64,000 nt of DNA from Apus apus (GCF_020740795.1 NC_067285.1:15616001-15680000); one strand, 5' to 3'. Positions 1 to 13,500 are shown, numbered from the stretch's first letter. The notes: generated by a model not told the origin, from the sequence alone. Translations and numbers: made by a program.

Positions 1-3000
1 ATAACTTCTGTTACTTGTAATACATAAAGCAATAAATGGCTACTGAGAATGATTAATAGCCAATGTGAAGCTCAGACATTTCATCGATCTCAAAAGCCAT
101 TTATTGCAAGTATATGAAAGCAATAGAGATTATTGCTATTATACAACAAACCATAAAATCAGAAAGGAGAAAAATGCATCTTTTTCTTCTTGCGAATACT
201 GAAAAACTGTCTGCACTTTCCCCCTGTGCTGGATTTTCCATCAGAAAGACGTGCTGGAGGCACAAGGGGGATCAATAACATCACAGACGCAGCTTTAAAT
301 GCTGATTAAATGATCAAGGACAGATACTGTTTGAGGATAAGCTGAAAAATTGTTCACAGAAACAGCTGGTGCAGAACAGAAGTGACTGGATTGGACAATG
401 AGGGTTTTGTGTGCAGATACATTTGATTTTTTTCTGGCTTCAGTTCTGTGCTTGTTATATAACCTCTCTTGATTAATTGAGCCTCAGTGCCAGGTTGTTG
501 GCTGCAGCTGAGGTATGGCTGGCATGGCTGAGGGGAACTGGCACACCAGAGTGCTGCTAGGCTTTACTTTGTTCTGCCTCAAGCCTAGGGCAGAGTAAGC
601 TGTATGAACACTTGATGGGCTGGATGTTCATTTGTTGGTCCTGTAGCACCTGAAGACTCTCCTTCATACCAAACAAAATATCCAGTAGTTTGGCTTCACA
701 CTGGTCAGAGCAGACCCAGGAAGGTTCTGGCTTCAGAAGGACATTCCTGGAGGCCATGTCCTCTGGTCATGCCCAGATGGCCTTTTGCACAAGGTAGGAA
801 TAAAAGCCAGTCCTGTGCCACCCTGACAGCTACTTACATCTGGGGATCACAGAAGACATCAGGTGCATTAGGACAACTGAAGGTTGTTACGTTGAATATA
901 GAAATTAACCTAGTCTTGTATTTTTAGGTCCCAAGCAGAAGAGGACTTATGGGGGCATTAAAAGACAAGTCATGAAAGGAAGAGTTCCCCCTTTATTTCA
1001 TGCTGTAGTAAGGAATGGCCAGGATTAGGGAAGTCTAACTAGGGAAACTTGCATGCAGATGTTTTGGTTTTTTCGTTTTAGCTATTTTTCCTGGCTATAT
1101 TCCTACAAGTAATAGTGATTTATTTCAAAAAGCAGAACTGAAATAATGTATCTATCCTCGTGAGGCAGATTAAAATTGTGTTCTATTGCCCCTGAGACAC
1201 AAGTATCTGACTTTCTTGCCTCTTGAAAGGGGTGTTCATGGAGACACCAAGACAGAGATCACAAGTTTCAATAAATCAGTGGAATCCTTTGCAATACTGG
1301 ATGGAGGCATTGGTACTACCTTGCACTCTTCCTGCTTCTCTTGGTGTGCTGAGAGTTTCTTTATGGGATATTTATGTACCTAACTGCCTGATACACACAC
1401 TCATCCCTCTTTTTTTCCTTGATATAAATCAACTGTCTTTACTAAGAATGAAAATTTAATAACATGTTATAGATCCAGATTAATCAATAGTTCTAATAGA
1501 TTGGAAGACAGTTGTTTGGTTTGGATTATCAAATTCTGGAGACATATACCACAATTCATGGATTTTATTATGCCCAAGATGGTTTTGGCTTCATCCAGGA
1601 GGTAACTGACGATGTCTAATTAATGACAAATGTTTCAAACACATACTTGCTGTAGCTACTATAGACTTTGAGCTGAACTCAGCAATTTATCTTTCTTCCT
1701 GGCTCATTAAACACCATTTTGAGCTCCACTAACACACAGCTAATGATCATACCTTTAGGAGTCTTTGCAAATCTGTCACCTCTGCCTCTAAATTAGTTCT
1801 AAAAAAGAGAGACAAGTCTAAAAGTCTACAGCCCTGTAAGCCAGGCTGCAGCTCAATTCTTCAAGCCCTGTATCATGTGAAGGATGAGGGGCTATTTTCT
1901 CCCTTCTTCTGATGAGCTCTCTTGATAAGAGGAGCTCTTTTGGTAAGAGTTTCTCTCCTCCTGCTAATCTGCATGTGCATAGTACAAGATTAAGTACTAA
2001 GCATTCAGCTGTGTTTTCTGGTTGTATTTACAAGTTTTATGGCTAGATTCTGGGCGCTGACTGCTTCTCCTCCTATAAAGGAGTCCCCAGTGAAACAATA
2101 CATAGATATTACTAATGCATCCATCAGCAAATTATCTAGGCAGCAATTACAAAATTGAGACTCGGGTAGTGCAAATTATTGATTATTTCAGTGCAGTAGC
2201 TGAATTGAGAAGTTAGAAAAGAGTCTTATTTTAGGGTAACTAGAAATACAAGTGTTGGGCTTTTTTATCAAAATGCAAAAAGGCTACTCACCTGTGTGTG
2301 ACACCCGGATTCAAACTCAAAGTCTGCCTGCATAAAGGATGACTACTTCCATCTGCCAGGAGTGCAGCTCACTCACAGCATTTTCAAGCCATCATAGCAG
2401 AGGTCAACCTTAGCAGGTGCCCTTTTCCTCTATGGTTGTGACAGTCTCGTGAAAAATAAAAAGCTCTCTGGAACTATTTTGGAAATTAAATCTGCATTTT
2501 AATAGCTTCAGTATGGTTCCTGCTGTGTTTTTCAACAAACATTTCTGATACCCTATATGAGATTTGCCTCAGTTTGTATGTAAAAAAACCTCTGCTCTTC
2601 AACCCTTGTGAGGTGAAGTGACTTTACTGGATGATCTGTACCTCTGAAAGTTGTTTCAGCTATCTTTGTTCCTGATTGAAGGGCTTGGCAGAAAGATTGA
2701 GTTCAGCATTGTGATCTGAAATTGATTGTGATCAGACTCATTCTAATCAGCTCTGGCACGAAGTAACATAACGTAGGGTCCTCTGCCAAGAACAGGCTGA
2801 TCTCAGCTCCTTAGAGCTTACAGCAGAGTACTGCAGTCCTTGGACTTCCATGGAGTGCAATTGTTTTCCTAGGGTAAGAATGGAGGACCGGTTGCTGGAT
2901 TAGCAATGTTTCTATTTTGGAGGGCCTGTAAGGAATATGTAGAACAGCACCTGGTATACTCCCTGGAGATTTGGGCTGGTTTGTCTTGCACAGGTGGAAT

Positions 3001-6000
3001 TTTTGAATGACTTTCCAATTCAGTGTCAAGACATAAAAAACTGCAGTGACCCAAGCATGAAGGACAGTAGCTAAATCCTCATTGGAGACAAATAGTCACA
3101 GTGAATAAAAAAGACTAAATTGAAAATATTGTATATTACCTCTGTTGCTAGTAGATTGTGTCATGTATGTTGTAGCTTGTGTTTTACTGACGAAGGTTCC
3201 CAGGATAACCATGGTCATAGCTCTGGGGAAAGGAATAGAATAACAAATATGCTTGTGGATTTGGGGATATGTCAGCCTCTGGGGAGATGTCAGCCTTTGG
3301 GGACATCAGGTGATTGTTTTGGAGACACTAGTTCTTCAGAATGGACTTTCCCTGCTGTTTCATTAACTTCAAGAAGGTTTTAAACAATGCAGATTTACTC
3401 AGTGCCCCATGGATGGGAGAATACTTTGTCTTGTCGGTGTTTTCCTTTCCGTTATGAGCAGCTCATAATGATCTCATAAATCTCTGTTGAGGAAAGCTTA
3501 AGGAAATAGCCAAATGTCAGAAATAGCAATCTCAAGCTCAGAATTCTGCCTGTACATAGTTAATTTTTATGTTTCCTTAATATGAATTTAAGATTTAGTT
3601 AATTATTATGAGGTGTTTCTCTGAAGGATAGCTAGTACTACTCTGCAGGTTATTAGACTTTATTATGCACATTATCTTTTAAAATATCTTCTGTGCAACT
3701 TTTTCTAGTGTTTTCAAACGAGCACCACTAAAATGAATTAAAATAGCAAGGGGACCAATAGGTGCTATAAAGGCAATATTGTGTTATGAAGACTATGTTA
3801 AAATGTCAAAACTAGAGCAGTTCAGAATCAATTGGAGGATGTTTTGCAATTATAGCATAAATTTGGCTCTCCAGGTTTACAGCTTAAATTTCCAGTTGGT
3901 ATGAGCCTCCTGAGTAATGTTGGAGTTGGTTTATTTTCATAGCACCTCACTTTGCCAGGTGAAAGCAAAGCAGTCTCCATCTTGCAATACAAGCCTAATA
4001 TGGGAATACCTGGGATGAATTAAGACACTGAGATTAAGAAAGTCATATCATATAACACGCCAGGGTGATAACAATAGAAAGAAACCCATTACCAGTTTCT
4101 CTCTATGTAGAAATGTATGAATACATACACGTGTATTTCTGGATAGATACTGCCTATGACAAATCTAATAATCTAATTGAATTAATGAGACAATTACTCA
4201 GAAATTGCCAAATATCAGACTTAGTATTGAATTGATTTTGGAGTCATATATCCTCTAGTCAAAGTTTCCAGTGGTGAAAAGAAAGCCATGTGTTTGCATA
4301 TTGGATCGTTAATAGGTTATTTTCCCATTTGTATACAACTAAAACCAATTCCAATCTTTGATCTTGCATCTCAGTGAGTTCTCTTCAAAGAAAATTATGC
4401 CACGACAGTTTCGCTATTGACTTCAAATTATATCTGTTTACTTCTGCTGTTTTTCCCTGCACTGCAGCTGGTAGACAAAGGCAATATCCAACTGCAACAG
4501 CCTAGGAGATTTAAAGAATTACAAAAAAAAGTGGAGATGCCTAAATGCAGAGGAGATTAGCCTATAGTAGCTCCTGATGGGAGCTATCTATGCCTGGAGT
4601 GCCACCTAGTAGAGTACCTATAGAAAGAATACAGTACAGGACTTGGGGATGCAGCTGCAACTGAGATTAAAATATATTAGAAGATTGAAAGATGTCCTGA
4701 GGAGAATGGTGAAAAATCCTTCACAGTCTTTCATATGAGGACAAATTAAACTCTTATTCAAAGAAGATGCAATGAAATAAAACTCTTTAGACAGTGGACA
4801 TGTGAGAAAATTATGAAGATGAAAATAAGGCTCAAGCCTCCATAAAGAAATCCACTAAGAGGCTGATAGAAGAAGACTCTTGAAAAGATCAGATCTCCTA
4901 AGCACCTGAGGAAATTATGAAATTATGTTTTATCAGTATTACAAAGATCATAAAAGTATAGTGTAGTAGAAATACAATCATGGCTAGAACACAAGTTTAA
5001 GAAAATGCACTGTTAGAAAAGATGAAAACAAAGTCAAAGGTGACAGAACATATGTAGTCATTATATGGTAACCAGTAAAGAAACAGGAATTAAGATTAAA
5101 AGATAAAAGACAACATTGGGTAAAAGTGAATGTGCATAGGCAAAGGCTGGAAATCAGAAGATTCCAAACATGCAGGAACAGGTGGAGTTTGGTATTTCTA
5201 TGAAAAATAATGATGTGATCGGTGCCTAAAATGACCAAAGACTCTGCTTGACAATTCTGAAGTTTATATTTCTACCATTGAATCCCATGACAAAGGAATG
5301 CCTATATATAGCTTTTCCCATACAGTAAGCAGTCTATGCATATAATTTTCTGATCTCCTTCAGAAATGCAAAGCTAATACACCCCTATTGCCTTTGTAAG
5401 ATTCTGCAGTACCTGGAATACAAACTAACCTGTCACTTCAGGCAAATTTATACACAATTTGTAGCAGCAATGGGGCTGGTTTAATAACTGCAGTGTCTTT
5501 ACCTTTGAATTCTTTCAGGTTTTTCAATAGCAGCAACACACAATTTGCTTTTTAGTACAGTGCTTTCTCACTGCTCTCACAAAGGCAGCAGCAGTTGGCA
5601 ACTGGCAGGAAGCTTTTCTCTGTCTTGAAATACATATAACTGCTAAAGGAAGAGCAGAAGCTTCATAGACTGTAAAAGTTTTAAAGCCGGTGGCATTAAA
5701 GCAATCTCTGATTAATAAAACCCAAACAACTGAAAAGGAGATAAATCATACATACACAAAACCCAATTCTTTATACTGCAATCCTTCACTTCCCTCAGTT
5801 TTACCTAACCTGAATTAAAATTAGACCCTTCAGGCAAACTGCTATTAAACAAAAACTCTTAAAAGGAGAATGTACAAACAAATTATAGTGTAACAAATGT
5901 GTACCTTTCATCTACAAGGCTGATATTCCAAAATTTTAATAGTCCATTATGATTATATAACCTATTAAAAAGAATCACCAAAGTGCTATAATGAAAAGGA

Positions 6001-9000
6001 AAAACCTACAAAAGAAATGAAAGACATCTCCAGTGGCACAAAGTGGCATACCCTATCCAATTTCCTTTTCCTGTAGCTTGTATTTAGATTATGTTGCACA
6101 GACAGAGGTGCTGGCAGTCACTCCCTGAATTCCCATGAATGTATTCTCTGTTGGTAGCGCCCACTGAATTATTTTTGTTCCAATATTCCATGAATTCAGA
6201 TATCTGGAAATAAAAGGCATGAGGGTCATAACTAAATCAGTACATCACAGTTAAGAAAAGGACTTCATTCAAGTTTGCAGGTCCTTAATATATTATGTTC
6301 AAAAATCTCTGGAGAGTCTACCGCTTCTTTCTTTCATTTGTTCATTCGTTCATTCAGGTTCCAACTTTCTCTTTCAAAATTAGAAAGACAATTAGAAAAA
6401 CTACTGTGAAGTGCTACAGTCTGACCCAAGTAACGGAATAATTTCTGTTCTGCGAAAGAGCAACTAGACCACTCAAACTGAAAAGATGAAGTAGGGTAGA
6501 TATGGCAACTCTATAGTATCATAAATTATAGAAAGATTATTAAAAGGGAATCTACCCACCACCTTTTCAAATATAAGAAATGAGCGTCTCATTTGAAATA
6601 AAGAATTTACTTTTTGCAATGTACGGGTCAGCTAAGGAGCTCTGCAATTGGACATGGTGGATAGTAAAACTATTCAGACCCAAAGAAGTGAATGGACAAA
6701 TTCATAAAAGGAAAATATTCCAGTGTCTTTTAAACCAATAGACACTACCACTGCCTTAGGGAGTATCTGAACTGTGACTCTTTGGAGACTGCGAGACTGT
6801 CCTGGAAGAGCTACCTTGTTCCTACATGCTTCTCTAGACATCTGCTATTGGCTGCTGGCAGAGTCAAAAATCAAGTCAGCTATTCTGCATTATCTGAAAA
6901 TTACAAACTGCTCTAAATCTAGTTCATTTACTACAAATTAGATACAGCTTAAGGAGAGCATGTTAAAACCGTGAGGACTGAAATCAGATATATTTGATTC
7001 AGTCCCTCTGTATTGTCTGTGATCATGCACCAAGTCTAAGACATAAAACTCCATGTTCATTAGATGACTTTTTGGTCAAGAGGCTTCTTATTTGTAGTAT
7101 CTACACTATACCTGGAGCTTACCCTTGTTTAGTAATTTTTCATCTCTAATCTACAATTAAGAAGTCAAAATTTCTAATCATTGTGATTCCTGATGTGATT
7201 GTTACTAAAGAGCTCTCAGCTCATATTCAGAATCTTAACACAGGGAATTGACATCTCTCTCTGGTACTTCCATAGTGAAACCTGGTTTTCTTATCCTTTA
7301 CCAAAACAATTTTAGCCACAGTATTTTACTTTAATCTATGCTAACATCCCTTATTTCTTTTCAGGGTGTATAGTATTATTAGTGCAAAATAATTATTTTA
7401 TTTCTGCCTTTTGACAATCCTCACCTTTGAGAACCTGATTGCTGTTCTGTCTATTTATGGTTTTGAAATGATATTCACTTGCACGTTCAGACAGCCTCAG
7501 ACTCAGAAGATAATTTCCACAGACACTCATGTATCAATCAAAATGTCTTTCAAAAATGCCAACCAAAACTCTATAATGACCTCTTAAGAACTCAAACTTT
7601 CTTAAGCAATACTGTGGAAAAGAAAGAACAGAAAATAGAACTGCAAAGGAATGGTCAACTTCATCTATAATGGTGGGGCTTTTTCTAATGCTGAATTGTG
7701 TAGTGTTGCATGTCCTCCAGCAATTCCCACAGGCCATGATTAATTGCAGATGTTAATAAAAACTAATAATCCAGTGTGAGAATTGTTATATGACTATATC
7801 AAATTAATTACAATGCCTTTTTTGACAGTTATTGCAACCATGAGACCAACAAGGAAAACAATACAACAGAACTACGGAGCAGAGACTTAGAGCAATTTCT
7901 CTGGAAAAAAGCCCTACCAAACCATAACAGTTCCAAGTGACTGTTCTGTCCTGCCCATCAAAGCATTTGTGATGAGGTGAAGTCCTCTAAAAGTTTTTGT
8001 TTACAGAGGAATCCTGTGCTGCTGAATTTTATAACCTGGAATGCAGTTTCTTTTGCTCCCTCTAAGTTTATTTCACATAGTCCACTTACTATAAATAGTT
8101 ATTCAGTAGTGCAAGTGAGTTAACCAGAGCAACCAAGAGAGATATCTCAAGCATCTCAAATCACTTGGATACAGTCAGTTCCTCTAGCAAAATCCATCCA
8201 AGCCTAGATTCAAGGTCCAAATAGTGGAAGGTAGGTGTCTGAACCAGTCTGTTAACTTTACAGGGATATGCCCTATCACTCAATTACTAGTTGCTTGAAT
8301 TTGTCTCATGCAACATGAAATATTAGGGCTTTCAAAACTAGCATGTGAATTTCCATGCAACACCCATAGGTTTGATTTAACCTATAATTTTACATAAATG
8401 TTTATGATGCTAAAGTAGTGATTGCAATGGAGTATCTATCTAAGACATATTTATGGATGAGTGTAGATCTTGGACTGAGTTTAAACTCCAAATAAATTTT
8501 TCTCTTTTCTTTTCTGTACAATGCAGCACAAGAGGGTCCAGAATTTAGGATTCTTCTTGGGTAGATCATGCTGTGTGAGGAAAACATTTTGCCAAATATG
8601 CTGATAAAATACATTATAAGAAACATTTTATAAGTTAAATAGTGCTGTTACTAGAGTCACATTGGGCTTTATATCCAGAAGCACCAGGCACTCACTTTTT
8701 TCTATTCTTTAATGTTTGTTCACAATTAAAAGCCTGAGTAATAATGAAAAATATTTTATTCACATCAATTTAGTTCAAACATATTAGTAAGCAGACAGCA
8801 TATAAACAAAATATTTCAATCTGCCTGGGTTTGTCTTTTTCTCAGTAGCATGCTCTAGCTGTGGAATGTACCCTAGTAACCTTTAATTGGGAGAAATCTT
8901 ATGACTGCTGCAGAAAGACTTTTATGGGGCAGTTAATCAAAGTATCTTTGTTTGCTTCCCGGTGTTTGTTAATGTATTTTTTAATAGAGTATTAATCTTT

Positions 9001-9700
9001 CCCAGAGTACTACATACAAAATAGAATATAAACCTCTTGCTTTGCTTGATGTACTACTGTGCATAGATTAATTCATTAACATACTCCATTTTGACACAGT
9101 TATAGGAATACAGGAAAGAAGAATAATGAAAATGGCATTACTGTTTTCCAAGTACCTGTAGTTGCAAAATTTAATTACAGAGAAAAGCAATCTATTATCT
9201 CCATTCACCACACTGGTTACAAGGGAGATGTAAGACTCCGACGTGGCTGCACAAGCATGCAGCAGCTCAATCCAGAGACACCCGCCCAGGGTTCCTGCAG
9301 CACACGCTGTTACCTGTGCACGGCCGAATGGCCATTCCCCTCCCCAGGCAGAAAGGGGAACATCAACATCCCGTTTACACAAGTTTACGGTTTCCATTGG
9401 GGTTTGCTTTAACCAACCATGTGTATATGCAGGTGGTACTTTTAAATGAATCCTTGATCTTGAACCTTCAATTTCAAAGGGAGTCTTAATGTAATTATTT
9501 CAGAGACTCTAACCCCTGTGGATAGCAGAAGTGGTCTAGGGCTAACGAAAAGACAGTCGATAATCTTGGGTTTGTTTCTGCTTGTTACGGTTTAAACTGC
9601 ATTAGGAGTTATGGCCATGATCATGCAACATTTGGTCACCTGCTTACGTTTAAACGCCGGGGTTTTCCAGTAAATCCAGTGATTTGGAGAGTCGGTAACA
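1..9700. other. Intergenic region upstream of KNDC1, no gene supported
   Basis: This is AT-rich DNA with stop codons spread through all frames. The open frames present are short (about 110 codons at most) and none shows a domain or convincing splice signals that I recognise. I saw no CR1 element here, in contrast to the introns downstream. A short imperfect tandem repeat near 3262 and a somewhat GC-richer patch at about 9230-9370 stand out slightly. Enhancers for the downstream gene could lie here, but they cannot be told by eye. Confidence 0.6.
3262..3309. repeat. Imperfect 18-bp tandem repeat, about 2.6 copies
   Basis: The unit TGGGGATATGTCAGCCTC at 3262 is followed directly by TGGGGAGATGTCAGCCTT at 3280 and by a partial, diverged third copy starting TGGGGACATCAGG at 3298. 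The two full units differ at two positions. It is a small local duplication with no evident function. Confidence 0.6.
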
Positions 9701-10045
9701 ATAAAACAAGGTCGGGGCACTGCAGCAGGCAGGGTAGGGGTTTAAGCCCTCCCGAGGTGTCCCTCACCGAAGGAAAGGGCTCCGCAGCGGGAGCAGCTCT
9801 CGGGCCAAACCCACTGCCAGCACCTCGGGCGCCAGGCAACGCCGCCGCGGCCTCTCGCCCGGCACCAGCCCTCCCTCCCGCAGCCTCCGTTCGCCCCGTG
9901 AGCGCAGCCCAGCCGGGGACGAGCCCCGGCGCCCGCGGGGCCCCGGCGGCTGCAGCTGGCACTGCGGCGGCCGCGCCCCTCAGGGCCCACTGCCCCGCCA
10001 CCTCCCTCTTGCCGGGAGTTCACGGGGAAGCGGGGACGCGGGGCA

Positions 10046-10052
10046 CACGTCA
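10046..10052. promoter_or_regulatory. CRE-like CACGTCA motif
   Basis: CACGTCA is the reverse complement of TGACGTG, a CREB/ATF half-site overlapping an E-box core. It lies about 400 bases upstream of the KNDC1 start codon inside the CpG island. A 7-bp match can arise by chance. A neuronal, activity-responsive role would fit the gene but is only inference. Confidence 0.3.
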
Positions 10053-10203
10053 CAACTCGCGATCAGCCCCGGGTGACTCTGCGGGCCGCCCCGGGCCGCA
10101 GCGGAGCGGGGGGCGAGGCGAAGGCGAGCGCCGCCGCAGGAGGGCGGGCGCCGCCGCAGTGAGGCCGCGCCGCTCGGGCGAGTCGGCGGCGGGCCGCGTT
10201 GCC

Positions 10204-10233
10204 ATGGCAGCGCTGCCCCAGCCCAGGGCTTGA
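10204..10233 (+). other. Upstream ORF 1 (9 codons) in probable 5' UTR or promoter
   Basis: The ATG at 10204 sits in a near-ideal Kozak context (GCCATGG) and the frame closes at TGA after nine codons. It matters only if transcription begins upstream of 10204, which the sequence does not prove. The context is at least as strong as that of the main start codon. Confidence 0.35.
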
Positions 10234-10298
10234 GCGGGCGGCGGGGAGGGGCAGAGGGCGCCCCGCGGCGGCCCCGCCGGAGGGGAGGGGGTTAAAGC

Positions 10299-10306
10299 GG
10301 GGCGGG
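10299..10306 (+). promoter_or_regulatory. GC box (Sp1-type)
   Basis: A GGGGCGGG match lies about 145 bases upstream of the start codon. TATA-less CpG-island promoters commonly use such sites just upstream of the transcription start. Occupancy is not shown by sequence alone. Confidence 0.4.
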
Positions 10307-10365
10307 TGTGCAGGCCCGGTGCCGTGAGGGTCGCGGCCGGGGGCAGCCAGCGGACTGGTAGGGGT

Positions 10366-10425
10366 ATGAGCCGCGGCGGGGGCGGAGGGCCGTGCTCGGG
10401 GCGCGTAGGGAGGCTGCGGAGGTGA
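10366..10425 (+). other. Upstream ORF 2 (19 codons) ending 25 nt before the KNDC1 start
   Basis: The ATG at 10366 opens a 19-codon Gly/Arg-rich frame that ends at TGA 10423-10425. It is out of frame with the main start at 10451. Its position makes inclusion in the 5' UTR likely, so it could reduce initiation at the main ATG. No homolog is recognised for the peptide. Confidence 0.45.
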
Positions 10426-10450
10426 AGCCTCTGCTCCCTCGCCGGGCGGA

Positions 10451-10549
10451 ATGGATGCAGTGGGTGCTCCAGAGGACGTGTTTTATGAGGAGGAGGAGGA
10501 GGTGAACTGTTACGACTTCGAGCCTCTGCCGATGCTGCTGGAGGATGAG
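10451..10549 (+). CDS. KNDC1: KNDC1 coding exon 1: acidic N-terminus
   Basis: This exon encodes residues 1-33 and ends in phase 0 at a strong GTGAGT donor. The peptide has a run of five Glu and the motif [13 protein letters not shown], which resembles the start of human KNDC1 as I recall it. The Kozak context is good, and an upstream in-frame TAG (10406-10408) with no intervening ATG fixes this as the first possible start on an unspliced leader. Confidence 0.93.
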
Positions 10550-13500
10550 GTGAGTGCGGGGATGGAGCCGCCGCCGCCCTTGCGCTCACCTGCAGGGAGG
10601 CGGCCTCACAGGCGGCCCGCGCCCGCCCCTGCCCGCCGCCTCTTGCTGCCGCGCTGCGAGGGCCCCGAGGTACCGGAGCCCGGGGGCTGCACCGCCCCGG
10701 CGGGAGCGGCCACGCCGCGTCAACATAAGCGTTCGCGTTCTGTGTGTTCACCGCCGGTTCCTCGCTTTCTCTTGGCCGGTGATCCGAGCTGCCAAGTTTG
10801 GCTTACTCTGTCCCCGTGTATCTTCTCCACACAACAGCAAAGTCACGGTCCTCAAGTATGGGGTGTCTGGTACCTCCTGTCACAGCTGTGGTTTAATGCT
10901 GCAGTCAGGAAGTACAGGTCCTTGTCGCACCAGACAGTTTTACCTGGGAAATATGTTTTCCATCAAACACATTTTTCTGCAGCCATTTCTTAATGCTCTG
11001 TGTTAAATGGCCTTGTAACTGGAAAATAACAAAAAAGAAACACAAACCAACAAACTTTTAAATCTGTTTGTTCAGTTGTTACACCAAAAAACCTGTAGCT
11101 AAGCCTTGGTTCTGTTGTCATATTTGGCTGGATTTGTACTTGTTTTTGCACTTGCTTTTTATTGCTCTTGCGTATCTTTCTTTGCATCCTTCCACGTGAA
11201 GGATGTTCCTTATCCCCTAGACAATGTCTGGGCAAAATGTTTGGGTTTTTTCTTCAAGTAAAGAGTCACTTGTTCCCCAAACCAGATCTTGCAAGCCTTC
11301 TTATTTGCTATGTCAAGAATCCAGGTTGAATCAGGATTTAGAAGTGTGTTTGAGAAGTTGTTTTTAGCTTTCATAAGCCATCTGATGGCTCAGCAGTTTG
11401 GCTTTTCCTCACACCACCTGTAGCATTCAGCGTAGTAAGTCCTCTCAGACTGGCCTATGCAAAATAGAGAAGGAAGTTGGTACTGGCCTCCATTTTACAC
11501 GTTAGCTTAAATTGGTTTTTCTTCAGGATGGGAGAAGGCTGAGGGTCAACTCTTCTGTGTGAGGAAGATCCCATTTTTCTCACCTGCTCAATATTTGCTT
11601 TAATTGTGGATTCCTACTAGTCCCTCCTATTTATTTTTTCCAGGCACAGGAATATTTTCAATATTCTTCTTGAGAGAATAAGCACGACCTATCACCTAGT
11701 GATTAAAGAAGTTATTTAAAAAGGGTTGCTTTGAAGGGTACTTAGTGAGCTTACCCAGGCAACCAAGTGTTTTCCTTCAAATGCAGTGAATTTAATGAAT
11801 GGTGTTTGCCACATTTTCCGTGATTCTGGAATAGATTGTTTTGAAGTTTGTGTGAATTAGCTTGGGAAAAAGACTGAGGTGCCAGAGAGCTGTGAATGCT
11901 GATGAACCTAACTCCCAGCTGCTTAGTCATTTAGTGGAGCCTGTGCTTCTCATCACTTCACATAGTTTAAGGAATGAGATTATTGGCTGATGCATGTGAT
12001 TTACAAAAGCCAGTATGTGAAGCAAGAAGCTACTGGTGCTGATAAGTAGGAAATACTGAGGGTTTATTTCAGATTCTTTACTAGGACTTTCTTTGTCTTG
12101 CACTCCATAATATTTAATTTCAAATGTTTTAAGAAGCTGTGTGTGGCAAATCATCTTACTTGCTCCTCCTCTACTTGATTATATGTGGTTCTGAGCTGGT
12201 TTATACTCTCTGAAGAAGGTATAATGGTGAATTGAGGTCTAAAGTGAATAATTTAAGTATGGCTGTCGGACCAGCTCACTTTCCATAGTTATTGATCAGT
12301 AATTGCTTTTGTAAGTGTATTTTTCATAGAATCATAGAATCCTAGGGGTTGGAAGGGACCTCGAAAGATCATCTAGTCCAACCCCCCCTGCCAGAGCAGG
12401 GTCACCTAGAGTACATCACATAGGAACACATCCAGGTGGGTTTTGAATGTCTCCAGTGAAGGAGACTCCACAACCTCCCTGGGCAGCCTGTTCCAGTGCT
12501 CTGTCACTCTTACAGTAAAAAATTTTTTTCGGATATTCACCTTGAACCTCCTATGCTCCAATTTCCACCCATTACCCCTTGTCCTATCACTGGTCATCAC
12601 TGAGAAGAGCCTAACTCCATCTCCCTGACACTCACCCCTTATACATTTGTAAACATTGATGAGGTCACCCCTCAGCCTCCTCTTCTCCAAGCTAAAGAGA
12701 CCCAGTTCCCTCAACCTTTCCTCATAAGGGAGATGTTCCACTCCCTTAATCATCTTAGTAGCTCTGCGCTGGACTCTTTCCAGCAGTGATTTTTGCTGAT
12801 AATGAGACAAGGGAACTGACATCAGCATCTCTGTTATGTAAGACCTACTAGTTTTCCTGTACTTCAAGTGAACCAGCTTTCAGTGGTCCTAAATGCTGAA
12901 GCTGTGGCTTGATGGAAGTTTCAGTTTGCCAGAAACTCCTGTGTAAGAGTCTTAGAAGGATTTTTTTTTTTTTTTTCCCCCCACAATGAGAACTTTATTT
13001 CTGTATTGCTTTGCAGATGCAAACTAATCAAATGCATGTCTCCGTGTTTGCGATGCTTGGTTCTCTACAAAAGTCTTGCTTTAATAACTAAGGTCAAGGT
13101 GATGTGGTCATTTGTGAAATAAATGGTTTCTGTGAAGTAAACAACTTAATGTCATAGAGCATTGGAAAGAGGAAGGCTTGCTGTATGGTTGTGGTGCTTT
13201 GCTTGTTTTTTTTTTTCTTTGCTTAGCCATCCATTTCTGATGGAAGCCATTGAACGTTCATAGGCTTGTTTTGTCATATTTTGGTTTTTTTCTTTTTCCT
13301 TTGTTTTTCTTTCTGTACTACCTAACTTTCCATATCACTAGGAAAGATACTTCATTTACTCCCCAATAACCACGAGAGAAAGATGGTTTTGTAGTATTAA
13401 ACTTGATATCTCTACTTATAATATTTGCTGTAGAGCTCAGCCTCAAAACTTGACTCAAAAGTAATTCTATCAGGTTGTGATTGTGACTGGAATTTTATAT

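Larger units (their letters stand above)
9755..10720. promoter_or_regulatory. CpG-island promoter of KNDC1
   Basis: Base composition jumps from AT-rich to very GC-rich with dense CpG over about 1 kb, ending just after coding exon 1. No TATA box sits at a sensible distance from the start codon. Visible candidate sites include a GC box (GGGGCGGG, 10299-10306) and a CACGTCA half-CRE/E-box-like motif (10046-10052). The transcription start cannot be fixed from sequence but probably lies between about 10,050 and 10,440. Long open frames here on both strands (for example 9679-10233 + and 10050-10751 -) are by-products of the high GC content. Confidence 0.85.

Noticed and set aside
9068..9449. Overlapping open frames on both strands (109 and 68 codons) just upstream of the CpG island
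   Set aside because: A modestly GC-richer patch lowers stop density. Neither peptide resembles a known family.
9679..10751. Long open frames on both strands of the CpG island (184 codons +, 233 codons -)
   Set aside because: They are Ala/Pro/Arg/Gly-rich as expected when GC-rich DNA lacks stop codons. They overlap each other and exon 1 and show no domain.
12406..12867. A 153-codon minus-strand open frame as a host gene
   Set aside because: It is the C-terminal reverse-transcriptase region of a truncated CR1 element.
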